NCBI GenBank assembly: GCA_022575985.1
Contig: JAKSXM010000014.1
Coordinates: 1,550,001-1,614,000 of the forward strand
Length of the DNA stretch: 64,000 nucleotides
DNA from: Anagrus nilaparvatae
Lineage: Eukaryota; Arthropoda; Insecta; Hymenoptera; Mymaridae
Reading direction: 5' to 3'
The notes under the pieces are model-generated. The model worked only from the letters and a program-made list of their open reading frames with translations. It was not told the DNA's origin and ran no database searches. Positions within the stretch are counted from its first letter, which is position 1; each line of letters begins with the position of its first letter. Positions 10,146 to 22,937 of this stretch are shown here, piece after piece. The position numbers and the translations under genes are program-made.

Positions 10146-13100
10146 TATTATGCTTTTTAATAGAACGGGTATATAATATTTTTGAACGATGCTTAAACCA
10201 AGCTTGTTACATATATAACTGAATTGTTTAAGAAAAGAAACAATGGGAAGAAAAAAAAATGTACCATAAGGTTTCATATTTAAAATCTTGGTTCTTAAAA
10301 TTTGAACGGGAGAAATGTTTGGCTTATATAAATATGCTTACGTGTGTTATATTTTTATATCACGTATATTATGAAATGAGATTTTATGCGTTTCTCGTTA
10401 ATTAAATATCAGGCGCGACATAGTAATTTGTTGACTAAAATTCTTGTTAAGATAGAATTCAGTATAATTTATTTATCCTTATTATTTTATGCGTCTCTTC
10501 AAATTAAATTTATAGACTGGGAATGTTGTTATATTTTATATATTTTTTTTTTATGATCCATCTGTCTGAATATAAAATTAGTATATTTGAAATTTTCATT
10601 CATAAATTTTTGTTATTTAAAAGAATAATACAATGTTTCACGATGTTTTTAAAGCTCTCTCTTTTTTTTTTTTACACCGGGAATTTATTTAAAGAAAAAC
10701 AACACAGGGTTGTTTATATGTATATAGTTGTGCATGAGTTGATTTATATTGCATATTTTATAATACTTTTTTTTTTTTACAAATGATTAATTTTTGATAG
10801 TCTGTTTTGAAAGATTAGTAGTCATATTTAGGTTTATTTTAGAAGGAAAGAAAAATGCATTTACATTTAATTATTCATGTAGGCATTTATTGCGGGAAAT
10901 ATTAATAGTGGAAGTCTATTATTGAGCTTGAGTTTTTTTTATAGAATAGATATAGTTTAAAATATCCAAAGGCTTTAATATATTCTTTGGCGGGTACTTT
11001 TTTTTTATTGAAAAGTTTTTTGATTGAGTTTATAACGTATTGTTCACAAGTTAAAGGTTATTATTATTTTTTTTTTTTTTTTTTTTTTAATAGAGCGCGA
11101 AATTTAGTCTGTTGTTGGGTTGCTTTTTGAATTTAAATTTTCTCATATATGTATTTTTATGTATATGTAGTATAATAATTATTCTATTTTTGATCGCCCT
11201 TGAAAAATTTTTTTTTTTTATTATTGTTTAACATATATATTTTGTAAAAGTACTATAAAAGTTATAAGTATTTTCATATTTTGTATTTAAAATATGAGTT
11301 TTAATAGGGAAAAAAGATTTTATGTTTACTTTATTTTAAGATGTTGATTATTTGGAACAAAATTATGGAAAGTAAGTCTAATTGATTGTTGTGCTAATTA
11401 CATCAGGAATGTTGTTTAGATATATTTATATGATGTTTTATTTGAAAATATATGCTATTATTGCTTAGTTGCTGGTATCTGGTATCAAATAATTTACAAT
11501 ACCTGCAATTATCTTGCAAATTTGTTGCAGATCTATTAATTCTATATATATTCTTTAATAAAATGTAATTTTTATTTGATTTTAATTAGTATTATTTTTT
11601 TATAGTGAAGTTTCTATACGTTTTGATTTATTCTTATTTTTTTATTTTTTAATTACCTTTTTGACTCAAAATTGTTCAAAATTAATAAATAAAATAAAAA
11701 AAAATATATGTATAAGTATATTCGTTTAATTTTTCTTTTTGTTCCATGAACTTATTCTTACTTGGGGATGTAAGCTATTTTTTGATTATTAAATATTGAA
11801 TACAATGACATTATGCATAAACTGTTAAGATTTTATCTTTATTCTTAGATATACGTTTATCCTGCGGTTTGCGAGGATAATTTCCACGGGTGTTTTTTTT
11901 TTTTTTTTTTTTTTTTTTTGGGGGGTGGCTTTTCAATTTTTATATTTGGCGGGGTAGTTGTAGTTTGTATTTTTGAATTTAGCTTATTATAAAATTGTCT
12001 TTCAAAGTATACATTTGTATTTTTGTCAAAAGCGTTACTTAAATTATTATTTTAAAGAAAAACAGAAAAAATATATTAAAATAATTGTTTGCAATAATAT
12101 TTTAAATTTTCTAGTGATTTTTAATATAAATCATTTTTGAAATAATCTAGAAATTGATTTTATGAGTAATAATTTATTTATCAAGTTATTGGAAAAAAAA
12201 TTTGTATAGTAAGTTTTGAATTTACTAGTGTTTTCATATAGTAACAGCGGGAAAATAAATTTGTGAGAAAACGACTAAAAAAAAAATTTTAGGTATGTAA
12301 ATGCTAAAATTTATTAATTAACTTTCTGTAATTGAAAAACAGTGTTTAAATTCAAAAAAAAATTTATTTATAGTTGCCAGGAAAAATTAGGATTTTATCT
12401 TTGATTTTGAGGAAAATTTTCAATAAAGGAAATTAATTATACTAACTATACTTAAAGGATTTTTGAGAATACTATTGACTTTCAATACTCATATTTCAAT
12501 TAAATATTGATTTTTACGTGGACGATAAAAAAATATAAGGTAAGATTTCTATATTATTTCTCATGTAGAAAATTTTGTAAAAATGCATACAGTATTATAA
12601 CTTTATAATGATTATTAGTATATATATATGATATTAAGTTTGAATTTTTTTTTTATTGGTTTTATTAGAAAAACTATTCTTTTAGTACTTATATTATAGA
12701 ACGTTATGGGTTTTGATTTTATTTTATTAAATTAAATTTAAGTGTATATAGTTGTATGCGTCAAGATTTTTGGTTTGTTGTATTAGTTTTATGACCTGAT
12801 TGAGTGTTGGAAAAAAAATTAAATAAATTATAAATATTTAGATAATTGATTACTTGATTGTTTTTACATTAAAGAAAAAAAAATTCTAATGGTTAATTTT
12901 ATTCGATTATTAGATTAAATATGCTGATCGCCTAAACGAGAGTAGTTTTAATTATTTAAATAAATAAATAAATGTTGGGGTTAAATTTTTATAGTAGGTT
13001 TATAAAAGAGTTTATTTTCATTTTGTAGCTAATTGTAATTGACAAAAAGGGAAAATTACTCGATTATTTAATTTAAAATTTTTTTTGAAGTTAGATAAAA

Positions 13101-14195
13101 AAAATTTATGATGTATAAACCATGCTATTTATTTTAATTCATGGTTAAATTTTTTTTTATAAAATTAATCCGGGTTAAAATATAATTTGAATTTAATTAA
13201 TTAATAAATAAATTGGGTGAGAAAAGAAATTCTAAAGTGGACTGAATGTAAAATTTACTTCATATTAGATAATTATTGATGTTAATATTAAGTATGACGG
13301 AAGTAAATATAATTGTTTCACTTAATTAATTGTTTAGAGAAAAAAAATTCTTTTATTTTGTTAATAAGTTTTAAATTTGATAACAAGTTGATAATATTTT
13401 AACAATAAAAAAAAAGGCGAGTGTTTTACATTTATAAGCGTCACTTAATTATCGATTTTTTTTTTTTTTAAAAGTATATATTCAGGCGTTAAAGCTTTAG
13501 GATATATGGGTATTTAAAAGTAATTTTTGTATCTTTAGTAAAGTTAAAAAAAATTTTTTTTTTGTGAAGTTATTAATTATATTTTTTTATAATGAAATTA
13601 ATAATTTATATGAAATTAAATAGTAAAATAGTTGAAAATTGATGAAAGTTTTAAATAGAAGGTTTAATCAAATCATAAAATTAATGTAATAGTCGGTAGT
13701 CTGTGTTTAAGCTTGTCGTTTTAAGTCGGGAAAATGGGTTAAAATCTGTTGGGTAGATAAAATTTATGTGAAGAAAAATTATAGATGTTAATGTTTTCGA
13801 AATTTTACAAAAAAATAATTTATAGGAGTTTGATTGGAATATCTGAATATAAAATTATTGTAGTTGTGAAATTTTTATTGAATGGGGTTTTGGAAATATT
13901 TTTTTTTTTTATTTCTATTTCTATTAAATTACTGTTTTTCTGACAGTTAGTGTTTGAAATTTTATAGTAGAGAAAGAAAAATATTTTGATTATTTTATTA
14001 AGTTTAAGACTTTAATTCTTTTATTTATGTACATGAATTAAATAAAATGTATTATGGCATTTTGTGCTTATTATACATCACTGAATTATTTGTATAATTC
14101 AAGAGTACTGAACAGCGCCCTAACTGAATTTTGTCTTGGATTATTATTAATTTTCATCAATAATATTTCAGACCAATTAAGTTTTTAATGTTTAT

Positions 14196-14231
<36 letters not shown>

Positions 14232-15046
14232 TAACTTTAAAAATTTTGATTTAGAGATTATTATAGATAGGTAAAAAAATGAAATAAAATATTGATTTTA
14301 ATATGCTATTTAGTATAGCGACAAAATTTTCTTAAAAAAAAGGAAAACTAATTTTCTTGTTGGCTGATATTAAGGGGTGGAAAAAGTTGATTTTGCCTTT
14401 TTCCTTTGTTTCTTTTATTCTTTTCATATGGGGAAAAATTAGATAATTGAATTTCTGAGATTAAAATGCTACCTTTTTTGCTGTAAACTTTTGTACATTA
14501 ATAAGATTTTGTATATTTCTTTAAGTCAAGAAAGAAAAATTTAGTTAAAATAAAATATCATTTTTGTAGATTCAATTTTCCAAATTATTCGAAAGCTTAT
14601 TTAAGGTGTTTGTTTTTAGATTTTTCTTTTTATTTTTTTATGTTTCTGTTAAAGTTTGACTGAAAATTTATTATTTTTCTACCCTTTTTTTTAAAAAATT
14701 TATGGATATGGTGTGAAATTACGCCCTTTTCCTATTTTTTTTTTTAATGGTATGCAAAGTTAGATATAATTACAGTTATTTTTATAATCATATTTTTGTT
14801 TTTGAAAATAATAAAAAAAAATAAAATTTTAAGCACGGAGTGAATTTTGTTCCGAGTTTTTTTTTTTTGATTGAAACAGCGTAATTTTTTTGTTTGCTGA
14901 AAAAAAAAATTGTATGGGTGTGAAAGTAAAATTATGAATTTTTAAACTTAGTGAAATTTATTAATTTGTGTGTTTTGTGAAGTTATAATTATGTTTTAAA
15001 AGAAAAACTTAGGAATCGGGTATTTGTTTTTATTTGTTTACAGAGT
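10146..15046. other. 4.9-kb AT-rich intergenic region
   Basis: No supportable gene on either strand. It holds many poly-T tracts (about 11072-11089, 11887-11918 and 14196-14226) and frequent runs of 8-9 A. Open frames here are short, low-complexity and hydrophobic, as expected by chance in T-rich DNA. The last 60 bp end in TTTGTTTACAG, a good splice acceptor for the gene that follows, so a 5' exon of that gene should lie in this interval; I could not place it. Confidence 0.4.
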
Positions 15047-16369
15047 ATGATTGTGGCGTGGTTCTATGTGTTCCATGAATTAACTCGAATGTTTTGGAAA
15101 TGTAAAAGTAGATCAAGACCTGTTCGTCGTTGTATAGCTATTGAGCTTACTGGGAAGCGATGTGATCAAACTACACCAAAATTATACTTTCAATATTGTG
15201 AAAGACACTATGATTTCTATAGATTTGGCTGTGGGGCTTACCATATGTTTGATAGGGCTTTACGCTATTCGTATAATGATCTGAAATCTTATTTGGATTC
15301 AGATTATGCAACTTTCTTGGATCACGTGGCGGCTCTACGTACCACGTTGGAACTTAAGTATATTTCGTTAAAAGAAGAGTGCTTGCGTGAAGATTATCGA
15401 GAAAAATTAAACATTGAAATGAATTATAGACATAGTAATTTTAATTATAATCTATATGGTTTTGGTGGTGATCTTTTTGGTATGTACAAAGATCCAGAAA
15501 CGGGTATACGTAGGGTTGTGTGTCATGATGAGATTGAAAATCTTTTCGCGTATTTGATACGATTCTATGTGCGTACTCATTTACAAAAGGGAGTAGTTAC
15601 TCAAGTTATGCATTGCGTATATGTTCCACCAAAAAATATTTCTCTATGCTCAGAAATTAGCGATCCTACTGTTGCTTCAGAGAAAGAAGTTATAAAAGTT
15701 GATTGGGATGATTTAAAAATTTCTGAACAAAATATGTTTGAAACAAATAATTTGAGTAAAGATGGGGAGAATTTGACTGAATTTTCTACAATAGACGAAA
15801 ATTTGGATAATTCTTTAGATGGTAATCGTGATAGTATGGCTGAAAAAAATAATTTGAGTGATTGGGTTGAATCTGATATGATGGATGAAAAATTGGAAAA
15901 TTTCGATGGTAATGAACAGAGTGTTTTTGGAAAAGATGATTTTGATGAAAATTGGGATACTTCCTCAGATAGTGATCGTAAAAGCATGGTTGAAAAAAAT
16001 AATTTGAATGATTGGGTTGAATCTGATGTGATTGATGAAAATTTAGAGAGTTCTGATAGTAATGAACAGAGTGTGTCTGAAAAAGGTAATTTGGATGAGA
16101 ATTTGGATGTTTTACAGGCTGCGTGGGTTATTGAGAAAGATTTTGATGAGAATTTAGATGCGGGAACTGAGGGGAAAATAGAAAAACCAAATAGGTTAGA
16201 AATTGATGAGTTATTGGATATTTTCGGGGGAAAAAGTGGAATTAAAGATAACGTATTGTGTGTTGAAAGTAATTTGGGAATTGGTAATGTGTTTGAGCAG
16301 GTTGGCTTAGAAATTGAGTTAGGTGAGAAAATATTGGAAGGGGAGGAAAAAAAATTAATTTTAAACTAA
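15047..16369 (+). CDS. Hypothetical 440-aa protein with Cys/His cluster and acidic repeats
   Basis: The start ATG lies 4 bases after a strong acceptor TTTGTTTACAG, so a spliced 5' leader is likely. The N-terminal 70 residues are basic and contain a probable zinc site of the form C-x8-C-...-YC-x2-H (CIAIELTGKRC, then YCERH). That short motif resembles Cys/His knuckles in many unrelated DNA- or protein-binding proteins, so it gives no function by itself. Residues 70-210 form a folded-looking, aromatic-rich region. Residues about 225-440 are strongly acidic and repetitive: an imperfect unit of about 60 aa containing NNL-(S/N)-DWVESD, DENL and NEQSV occurs twice, with partial units around it. The acidic tail suggests a disordered interaction region. 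There is no signal peptide or TM helix. I do not recognise the family. Confidence 0.75.
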   Translation: MIVAWFYVFHELTRMFWKCKSRSRPVRRCIAIELTGKRCDQTTPKLYFQYCERHYDFYRFGCGAYHMFDRALRYSYNDLKSYLDSDYATFLDHVAALRTTLELKYISLKEECLREDYREKLNIEMNYRHSNFNYNLYGFGGDLFGMYKDPETGIRRVVCHDEIENLFAYLIRFYVRTHLQKGVVTQVMHCVYVPPKNISLCSEISDPTVASEKEVIKVDWDDLKISEQNMFETNNLSKDGENLTEFSTIDENLDNSLDGNRDSMAEKNNLSDWVESDMMDEKLENFDGNEQSVFGKDDFDENWDTSSDSDRKSMVEKNNLNDWVESDVIDENLESSDSNEQSVSEKGNLDENLDVLQAAWVIEKDFDENLDAGTEGKIEKPNRLEIDELLDIFGGKSGIKDNVLCVESNLGIGNVFEQVGLEIELGEKILEGEEKKLILN

Positions 16370-19116
16370 CTGTAATTTTTATGTATTATTTTTCTGTAAA
16401 TCATGTATCTAAATTAAATTTCTGAGAAAGAAAAATTTTCTGTACCTTGAGCGAAACATAAAAATAAGTAATATATATACTCGTAATTGTATGTTCGTAA
16501 ATTTTTTATATTGGTGTATAATGACATATATGTAAGTAGAATTTCTGTATGAGTTTTCTTATTCTGTATTTTATATAATAATAAATACTGAAAATTATGA
16601 ATTTAAAAAAATTGTTTCTTGAAGAAAATTAATTAAGTTTATCCTTGGTTTTTTTTTTTTTTTTTTTTTATGTTTTTCTATTTTTTTTTTGAAAATTACT
16701 AATTTATTATTTTTATCATTTGATTAATTTGAAAATACATCTAATATAAATGTTACATATATTTATTGGCTTGGTACTAAAAAAATTTGACGTTCAAGTG
16801 CAATTTTCAAGAGATATTTTTTTTTTAAATGTGTTAAAATCCACATTCAAAATTTAATATATACTGCGTATTTTATATTTGCCTCAGAAGTATTTGTTAT
16901 TATTGACAAAATTTTATTAATAATTAATAAGTATTGAACCCTCTAAACCGGGGTTTTTTTTTTATATTAGAAAACTGATTTACCAGTAACGACAAAACAA
17001 TTATCTACTATTATATTTCGAATATATAGTTGATTACTTTATTCCCACTAAATATTAATGTTCATAAATTTGGTTATGGTAAAATTTATAAATTAGGTTA
17101 CATTTTTTTGGTAAGTATGCTTAATTAATAAAAGAGATTGGTATATGATGTTATTCATTCTTTTTTTTTTATTGGAACTATAATGATTAAATACATGGGA
17201 TTAAATATAAATTTTTTTTTTAACATTTAAAAGAGAGAAAAATGTATACTATTATTATATACAATTGACTGTTCACTAAATATCTTATGCTGTTAGTTGG
17301 TTGATTAGAGACTAAAATTAGACTTATTTACTATTGTTATTTATATAGGACTATATTGGTATGGTTATATGTATATTTTAAGCTGAGTATATTTTTATAT
17401 TTCTAATATTTAATATTCTTATCTAATTATTACTTGATGTTCAGTAATTATGCTATATTTGTGCTAAAAAAAAAATACAATCATAAGTTTTTTGTTTACC
17501 GTTCTTTTGGTTTATCAGATATTTTAAAATATTTGTAAATATTAAAGACCAATCCTTACATACTAAATACATAATACTGATATATATATAGTAAATATGA
17601 CTAATAATTGAATATATAGTTTAAAATGTATAGTAATTTACCTAAGTTTGCCGTATTTTTTAGATAAAATTTGGTATAGCGCTGTTAATTTTTGTCTGCG
17701 AAAAAGAATTCGTTGACGGTATTCATATTATTGATTAATATGAGGTTTTATTACATGAAATATTTGTTATTTCTGTGATATTTTTATTAGGATAGCTAGA
17801 TTTTAAAGCTTATTTTGTGACAATATGTTTGATTATATAATTAAGAGATGAACTTTCATAGTTTTTTGCTTTCTTTATTTCTTTTTTTTTTGATTTTATT
17901 TTTTTTTTGATTAAAATTTAAAATGCTTGGAAAATGTTATAAGTGAATAAAGATCTACTTTACTAAGATTATTTTTTTGATTAAATATTCTTATTTTCTA
18001 ATTTTTATGTTCTAATGTTTCTCATTCATTCAGAAATATAATCGCATTATTAAAATAATTGGCTAATTAAATAATATAAAAAAAATTTCACGGGTGGAAA
18101 TTTAACTTTATTTGTTGTCTAGAATGGGCTGAACATTTTGGTGAGTTTTTTGGTGCTTTTTTTTTTTTTTAGATGTAATAATGTTGACGTTTTTCACTTT
18201 GTTAAAATTCTTAAATATTTAGTTATAATAGGATTACGTTATACTAATATTATAATGAGCCTATACTTAATGTTAAGATTTACTGCCATTGCCATTATTA
18301 GTAGGTGGGTTATATGTATTATTTTAAAACATATTGGATTATTCTATAAATATTGTTATTATTATTATTTTTTTTTTTATTTACTACATAAAAGGTTATA
18401 TAAAGTTTCTAATATCTATGATTATAGGTGATTAATATATAGTTACATAATTGATTTTATTTGTAAATATTTGAACAATTAAAGTATTTATGATGCGTGC
18501 AATTATAGAAAATCTGTATTATAAAAATTTTATTTTATTTTTTTAAGACTATGTAGAATTATTGATTAATATTTAGGATTACATATAGCTATATTGTTTT
18601 TTTAGTTTATATATGATTTAAATTTTATAGTTACGAAAACTTGTAGAAAAAAAAATTTTTTTACTTGAGGAGATTTAAAAAAAAATAATTTTCATCATTT
18701 AATTAATTTTATTTATTTTTATTTTTTTTTGTATTTTTATATATTTTTTTTTTTGGTTATATGTAAGAGTTTCCTATAGAGATCCTACTACTACACAGAT
18801 AAATAACTATATTTTTATTTTTTGCTATAGATTAACATTATATTGGATAGATTATTTGTTAAAATTTTCCTTCTTTTTTTGTTTTATTCGAGAGTTTATA
18901 TATCGTAATAGATTTATGGATTGAAAATTTAATTAATATTTTATTAATACTAAATCTAAAATATTTATTTTACCAAAAGATTATATTTTAAATATGTTGT
19001 ATTCTATAGAGTAGTTTATTACTTAAACTATTTTTGTTCACTAAATCGAACTCAAAATTTATTATATGTATATTTTTTAATTTTTTCCATGTATTTTTAT
19101 CATTTTTCGTATTTAA
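16370..19116. other. AT-rich intergenic region
   Basis: The first 200 bp should be the 3' UTR of the 440-aa gene, with an AATAATAAATA polyadenylation-type sequence at about 16577. Beyond this are poly-T/poly-A tracts and short A/T repeats. The hydrophobic frame at 18138-18431 is not convincing. One isolated AGCGCTGTTA lies at 17678-17687. Confidence 0.4.
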
Positions 19117-19547
19117 AGCGATGTTAAAGTAATTTCAAGGTTTTCTTTTTCTTAATACTTATATAAGCGATGTTAATATTTGCCTAAAAAAAAATTTTGG
19201 CAATTGTTATATGGAGATTTAAAGCGATGTTATTTAATTAAATGTACAATTTGTTATTTTCGTATATTTTTCTTTTCTTTTTTTTTTTTATGTAATTCCA
19301 GAAAAAAAAATCCATCATAGTTATTGTTATTTATTTTTTTTTATTATTATTACGCGATGTTATTTCTTGCAATGGTTGCAGAATAAAGTTTTTAAATTTT
19401 TATACTAATTTAGAAAACCTTTGTTTTATTTTTTTTTTTATTAAAATAGCGTGTTATATATTTTTTATAAAGCGCTGTTATTTGGAATTACAGGTGTGTA
19501 GTTATTGATTTACATAATTTTATTCTGACATATAATTAGCGATGTAA
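19117..19547 (+). promoter_or_regulatory. Cluster of AGCGATGTTA motifs
   Basis: A GC-containing 10-mer recurs in a background with very little G or C: AGCGATGTTA at 19117-19126, 19166-19175 and 19223-19232, CGCGATGTTA at 19353-19362, AGCGCTGTTA at 19471-19480 and AGCGATGTAA at 19538-19547. All are in the same orientation with irregular spacing (49-130 bp), which argues against a simple tandem repeat and fits a cluster of binding sites or degraded repeat edges. It lies 0.8 kb upstream of the plus-strand gene group at 20391-24176. The regulatory role is inference. Confidence 0.4.
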
Positions 19548-20390
19548 GTTTTGGTTCCTCTAAGAGAAATTCGTTAGTGAATTTGAATCTTTTTTTTACC
19601 TAAAATCCTATTATAAGGATTCTGTATATATATTTTAAAACATCGATATTTCTATTATATTTTATTTTTCTAATATTTTGTTTTAAGCCGATTATGTAAA
19701 GTGTTTATAAAATGTAATATTAGAGAGGCTTGCTTTGAGATTCACATTTATGTTTTTAAAAAAAAATAAGTGTGATTATAGGTGTTAATTATTTTATGAT
19801 TAAAAGGTTTCTATTTATATGTAACATCTATGATTATAGTATATTTTTATGAATTTTGGTGAAATTTGATTTCCAAGGATGTAATACAGATACTTAAGTA
19901 ATTTAATTAATATTTCATAGATAAATTTAAAAAAATTTTTTTTTTTTTTTTACTATTATTAGGGTAATTTGTTTTGTAGAGAAATGACATAAAATCAATA
20001 AATAAATACCGAAAAAGTTTTAATTATTCAATTTGAGATTAATTATTAATTTATAAGCTAGAATTTTTATATTTTAGTGATGACTTATATTTTTGGATAG
20101 TGTGATTTTTGGGTATGTAGGTTATATATTTTTTTAAAAATAAAAAAAAATAATTCGGTCTTGAAAAACGAGAGTAATTATTCTCTAGTGTATATCTTGA
20201 TTAATTGATTTCTCAATTTTTAAATTTTTATTTCGACACTCAAAATAAGGTTATGCATGTTAAAATCAGATTACAGTTTTTTTTTTATATTTGAAAATTT
20301 TGTGTGTATATTTTTGTTTGGGTTTACTTTTAATTTTTTTTATTTAGTTGTGGGTACATTGTGAAATGTTTATGTTGTAGGGTGCAGAAA
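19548..20390. other. AT-rich upstream region
   Basis: Between the motif cluster and the 157-aa gene. No frame seen. It ends in TTTATGTTGTAG (20369-20380), a plausible splice acceptor 10 bp before the next ATG, and so should include the end of a 5' intron. Confidence 0.35.
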
Positions 20391-20864
20391 ATGTATGGAC
20401 TTTATCCCTTATATTATGCAGATCCAGAGGGCAAAATATTGGCGGAATTGGATATATTTTCATTTGATCCTATTATTCGTGAATCATATAATACAATTTT
20501 ACGTATTCACTGTAATCTGGATCATCCCGATAAGCCTAATATGTTTCCTTTTAACAGATATTTTGAGTATATACGGGGTATTATTATTGCAGATACTTTG
20601 ACTCAAAATAAACATCATTCACATGATGTTTCGTTTCATGAATTTATTGACAAAATTGCTGATTTTCCGATTCCTGAAGTGGTTTGGTTATTCAAAGAAA
20701 ATATTTATTTATATGATCACATTGTATTTACTATACGGTCTGGTGAAAATGGGTGGCCGGAGAATCTATGGTCGATAAAATTAAGGTGTCCTTTTGAGGA
20801 CATCCAATACGTTTTAGAATGGTATTCAGAGCATGGATTGTTGCGTGTGTCACGTGGTATATAG
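20391..20864 (+). CDS. Hypothetical protein, 157 aa
   Basis: I prefer the ATG at 20391, which directly follows an acceptor-like TTTATGTTGTAG; the frame also runs upstream to an ATG at 20361, but that would lie inside the presumed intron. The protein is soluble-looking and rich in aromatic and acidic residues, with no signal peptide, TM segment or cysteine motif. I do not recognise it. It is followed after 270 bp by the first LRR gene on the same strand, and all of these share the pattern of an acceptor just before the ATG. It may be an N-terminal-type module of the same local family, but I see no clear sequence match to the LRR proteins. Confidence 0.6.
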   Translation: MYGLYPLYYADPEGKILAELDIFSFDPIIRESYNTILRIHCNLDHPDKPNMFPFNRYFEYIRGIIIADTLTQNKHHSHDVSFHEFIDKIADFPIPEVVWLFKENIYLYDHIVFTIRSGENGWPENLWSIKLRCPFEDIQYVLEWYSEHGLLRVSRGI

Positions 20865-21134
20865 TTTATGTCAACCAAATTAATAATAAAAAAAAATAAA
20901 ATGTATCATTTTTCTTTTTTTTTTTAAACGTATAATTTCAAAATAATATGAAAAAAAATTTAATGTATTTTTTTATTTAGTATTAATAAAATTTTTAGAA
21001 TATTTTTTTTTGTATATTAGTGGATTATAAATTTTTATTGTTTTATACTGTATGTATTTCAAGATTTACTACATGAATAAATGGGAAAAATCGATTATTT
21101 ACTAGTTTTTTAATTATTGATTTATTATTTATAG

Positions 21135-22421
21135 ATGAATCAAAGTCATCCTTTTTTTATACGTGAAAACGGGGGTAGTATTTATACATCTGTCCCTCAA
21201 TCTAGCGACTATTGGACTCGTATAATATCAGTGCGATTTACGGAGGGACATATGAATATTTTGTGTTTGGATAATCAAGAAGTGACTTTGTCCGGAAAAT
21301 TGCTGAAACTGCAGGAGCTTCAGTATTACTTAGAATTGATGGAATCAATATGTTATGTTACTTTTGATATCGATTATGACAATTTAGAATGGCGAACTTT
21401 ATTTATGTATTTAGTAGCAAAATATCGTTTTACTAAGATAGATTTTGGCCGACTTGTTTTTCGTGGTCCTTATGCCTCATTTTTGGTATCATCAGGGGTA
21501 GCGTTAGATATATTGGTAATACATTGTGTCGATAATGAATATCAAAGTTGGTTATCTGATTTTTTTAATAACATAATTGTAAAGAAATTAGTAATGGATC
21601 GTTTTTCTGTAGAGACTGAATCTGGTGTAGAAGAACGGGAATATATTCTTAGTAATTTTAATTTTGAAAAGATTGCAATTCGTGGCATGATTTCGCCTAG
21701 TTTATATGATTTAAGAAATAGCAATGTACAAGAATTACGTTTACATCCTTCTCCCAATCATCCATTTTTATTTCATGCATTTATTTATCCAAATTTAGAA
21801 TATTTTTGTCATTTGACAGCCCTTAGTGTGTCATATTCAAATATAATAAATACCGGTCTTTCATATATTTGTGCCACGATGAAAAACTTAGAAGAACTGG
21901 ATATAAGTGGGTGTGTTAACCTAAGTTCTGAGGGTCTTAGTAAATTGAAATTTTTGCCAAAATTACGGAGTTTATCAGCTGCTTATGTGAACCTAAGATA
22001 TGAGTGTGTAATTGATTTAAAAAATTTAGAGTCTCTTGATGTTTGCTTTGTAAACATCAAAAATCTTGATTTACTAGGATTAATACAGTCCTTGAATAAG
22101 TTAAAAACCATTTGCTGCTTCTCAGCGCCTCCTTTGGATATTACAATTTTAGATGGATATTTAAGAATGTCATCATCTATGCTATTATTGCGTACGGTTG
22201 AGGCTCCAGTAACATTATTTTGTGATCCCCATATAGCAAATACTTTACTTGCTTTAAAATTAAATCGCATAAATATAAATAATATATTGCATCCGAATAG
22301 TCCTGTTTACTCAATAATTGGTACTCATTTTGGACACATACGTTTTTATAACTGTGATAATAATGGTTTATGGAGTCGAGAATTTACTACAGTTCCTATG
22401 CCATGCGTTGTTTTATCTTAA
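21135..22421 (+). CDS. Leucine-rich-repeat protein A, 428 aa
   Basis: The ATG follows immediately after TTATTTATAG, so the coding sequence begins exactly at an exon edge. Residues about 190-330 contain irregular LRRs of the F-box/AMN1/ZYG11 kind (L-x2-L-x-L-x-x-N/C-L), best seen in NLEELDISGCVNL and in two following units. There is no F-box that I can recognise at the N-terminus, no signal peptide and no TM helix, so an intracellular protein-interaction role (for example a ubiquitin-ligase adaptor) is possible but unproven. It is a clear paralog of the 22938-24176 protein: same length class, same LRR block, same spacing of conserved W and C residues. Protein A has a different C-terminus. The reading frame is clean over the full length. 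Confidence 0.8.
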   Translation: MNQSHPFFIRENGGSIYTSVPQSSDYWTRIISVRFTEGHMNILCLDNQEVTLSGKLLKLQELQYYLELMESICYVTFDIDYDNLEWRTLFMYLVAKYRFTKIDFGRLVFRGPYASFLVSSGVALDILVIHCVDNEYQSWLSDFFNNIIVKKLVMDRFSVETESGVEEREYILSNFNFEKIAIRGMISPSLYDLRNSNVQELRLHPSPNHPFLFHAFIYPNLEYFCHLTALSVSYSNIINTGLSYICATMKNLEELDISGCVNLSSEGLSKLKFLPKLRSLSAAYVNLRYECVIDLKNLESLDVCFVNIKNLDLLGLIQSLNKLKTICCFSAPPLDITILDGYLRMSSSMLLLRTVEAPVTLFCDPHIANTLLALKLNRININNILHPNSPVYSIIGTHFGHIRFYNCDNNGLWSREFTTVPMPCVVLS

Positions 22422-22937
22422 ATGCATGTAATGGGAAAAGAAATTGCTTTAAATTAATAATCGTATTTAAACTATGTGTAGCGATGATATAATCTTAAAT
22501 TGATGTAGTGCTTATAATGTGTTTTTTTTTTTTTTTTTTTTTAAATTTTCTCCCATAAATAAATTTTGTGAGACTAATAAATAAATTTTGTAAAAGTAAT
22601 ATTGTATAAGCTGAAAATGTAACTGCAATTACATAATAAATTGATATATGTATTTTGATGAATAATAAAATTTTGTATCTTCTATAACAGTACAGTGTAA
22701 TTTTTTTGCTTGATAGAGATTTTTGAAAATATTCTTATATTTATTTTTTTTATAAAACCCAAGTTAACAGAGTTATTATTTTTATAACTATTATTTATTA
22801 ATAGCTTATATCGTTATGTAGTTAGTTTTCAATGTTATTATGTGTACATAGAAAGTTGAGGTAAATAACTCAATCTTTATACCGGTTATTATTTTAGGTA
22901 TTAATATACTGGAAAACAACGACTAGTTCTAATCGGC
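22422..22937. other. Spacer between LRR genes
   Basis: Contains the 3' UTR of LRR gene A with several AATAAA signals (22558-22680) and a long poly-T (about 22521-22542). It ends with TTATTATTTTAG (22888-22899), an acceptor about 38 bp before the next ATG. Confidence 0.4.

Noticed and set aside
10523..10786. 87-codon hydrophobic plus-strand frame
   Set aside because: Same reason: low complexity and T-run driven.
15601..15987. 128-codon minus-strand Ser/Phe-rich frame
   Set aside because: Antisense of the acidic repeats of the 440-aa gene.
18138..18431. 97-codon hydrophobic plus-strand frame
   Set aside because: Leu/Ile/Phe/Tyr-rich as expected for chance reading of T-rich DNA, no domain, no splice or start context.
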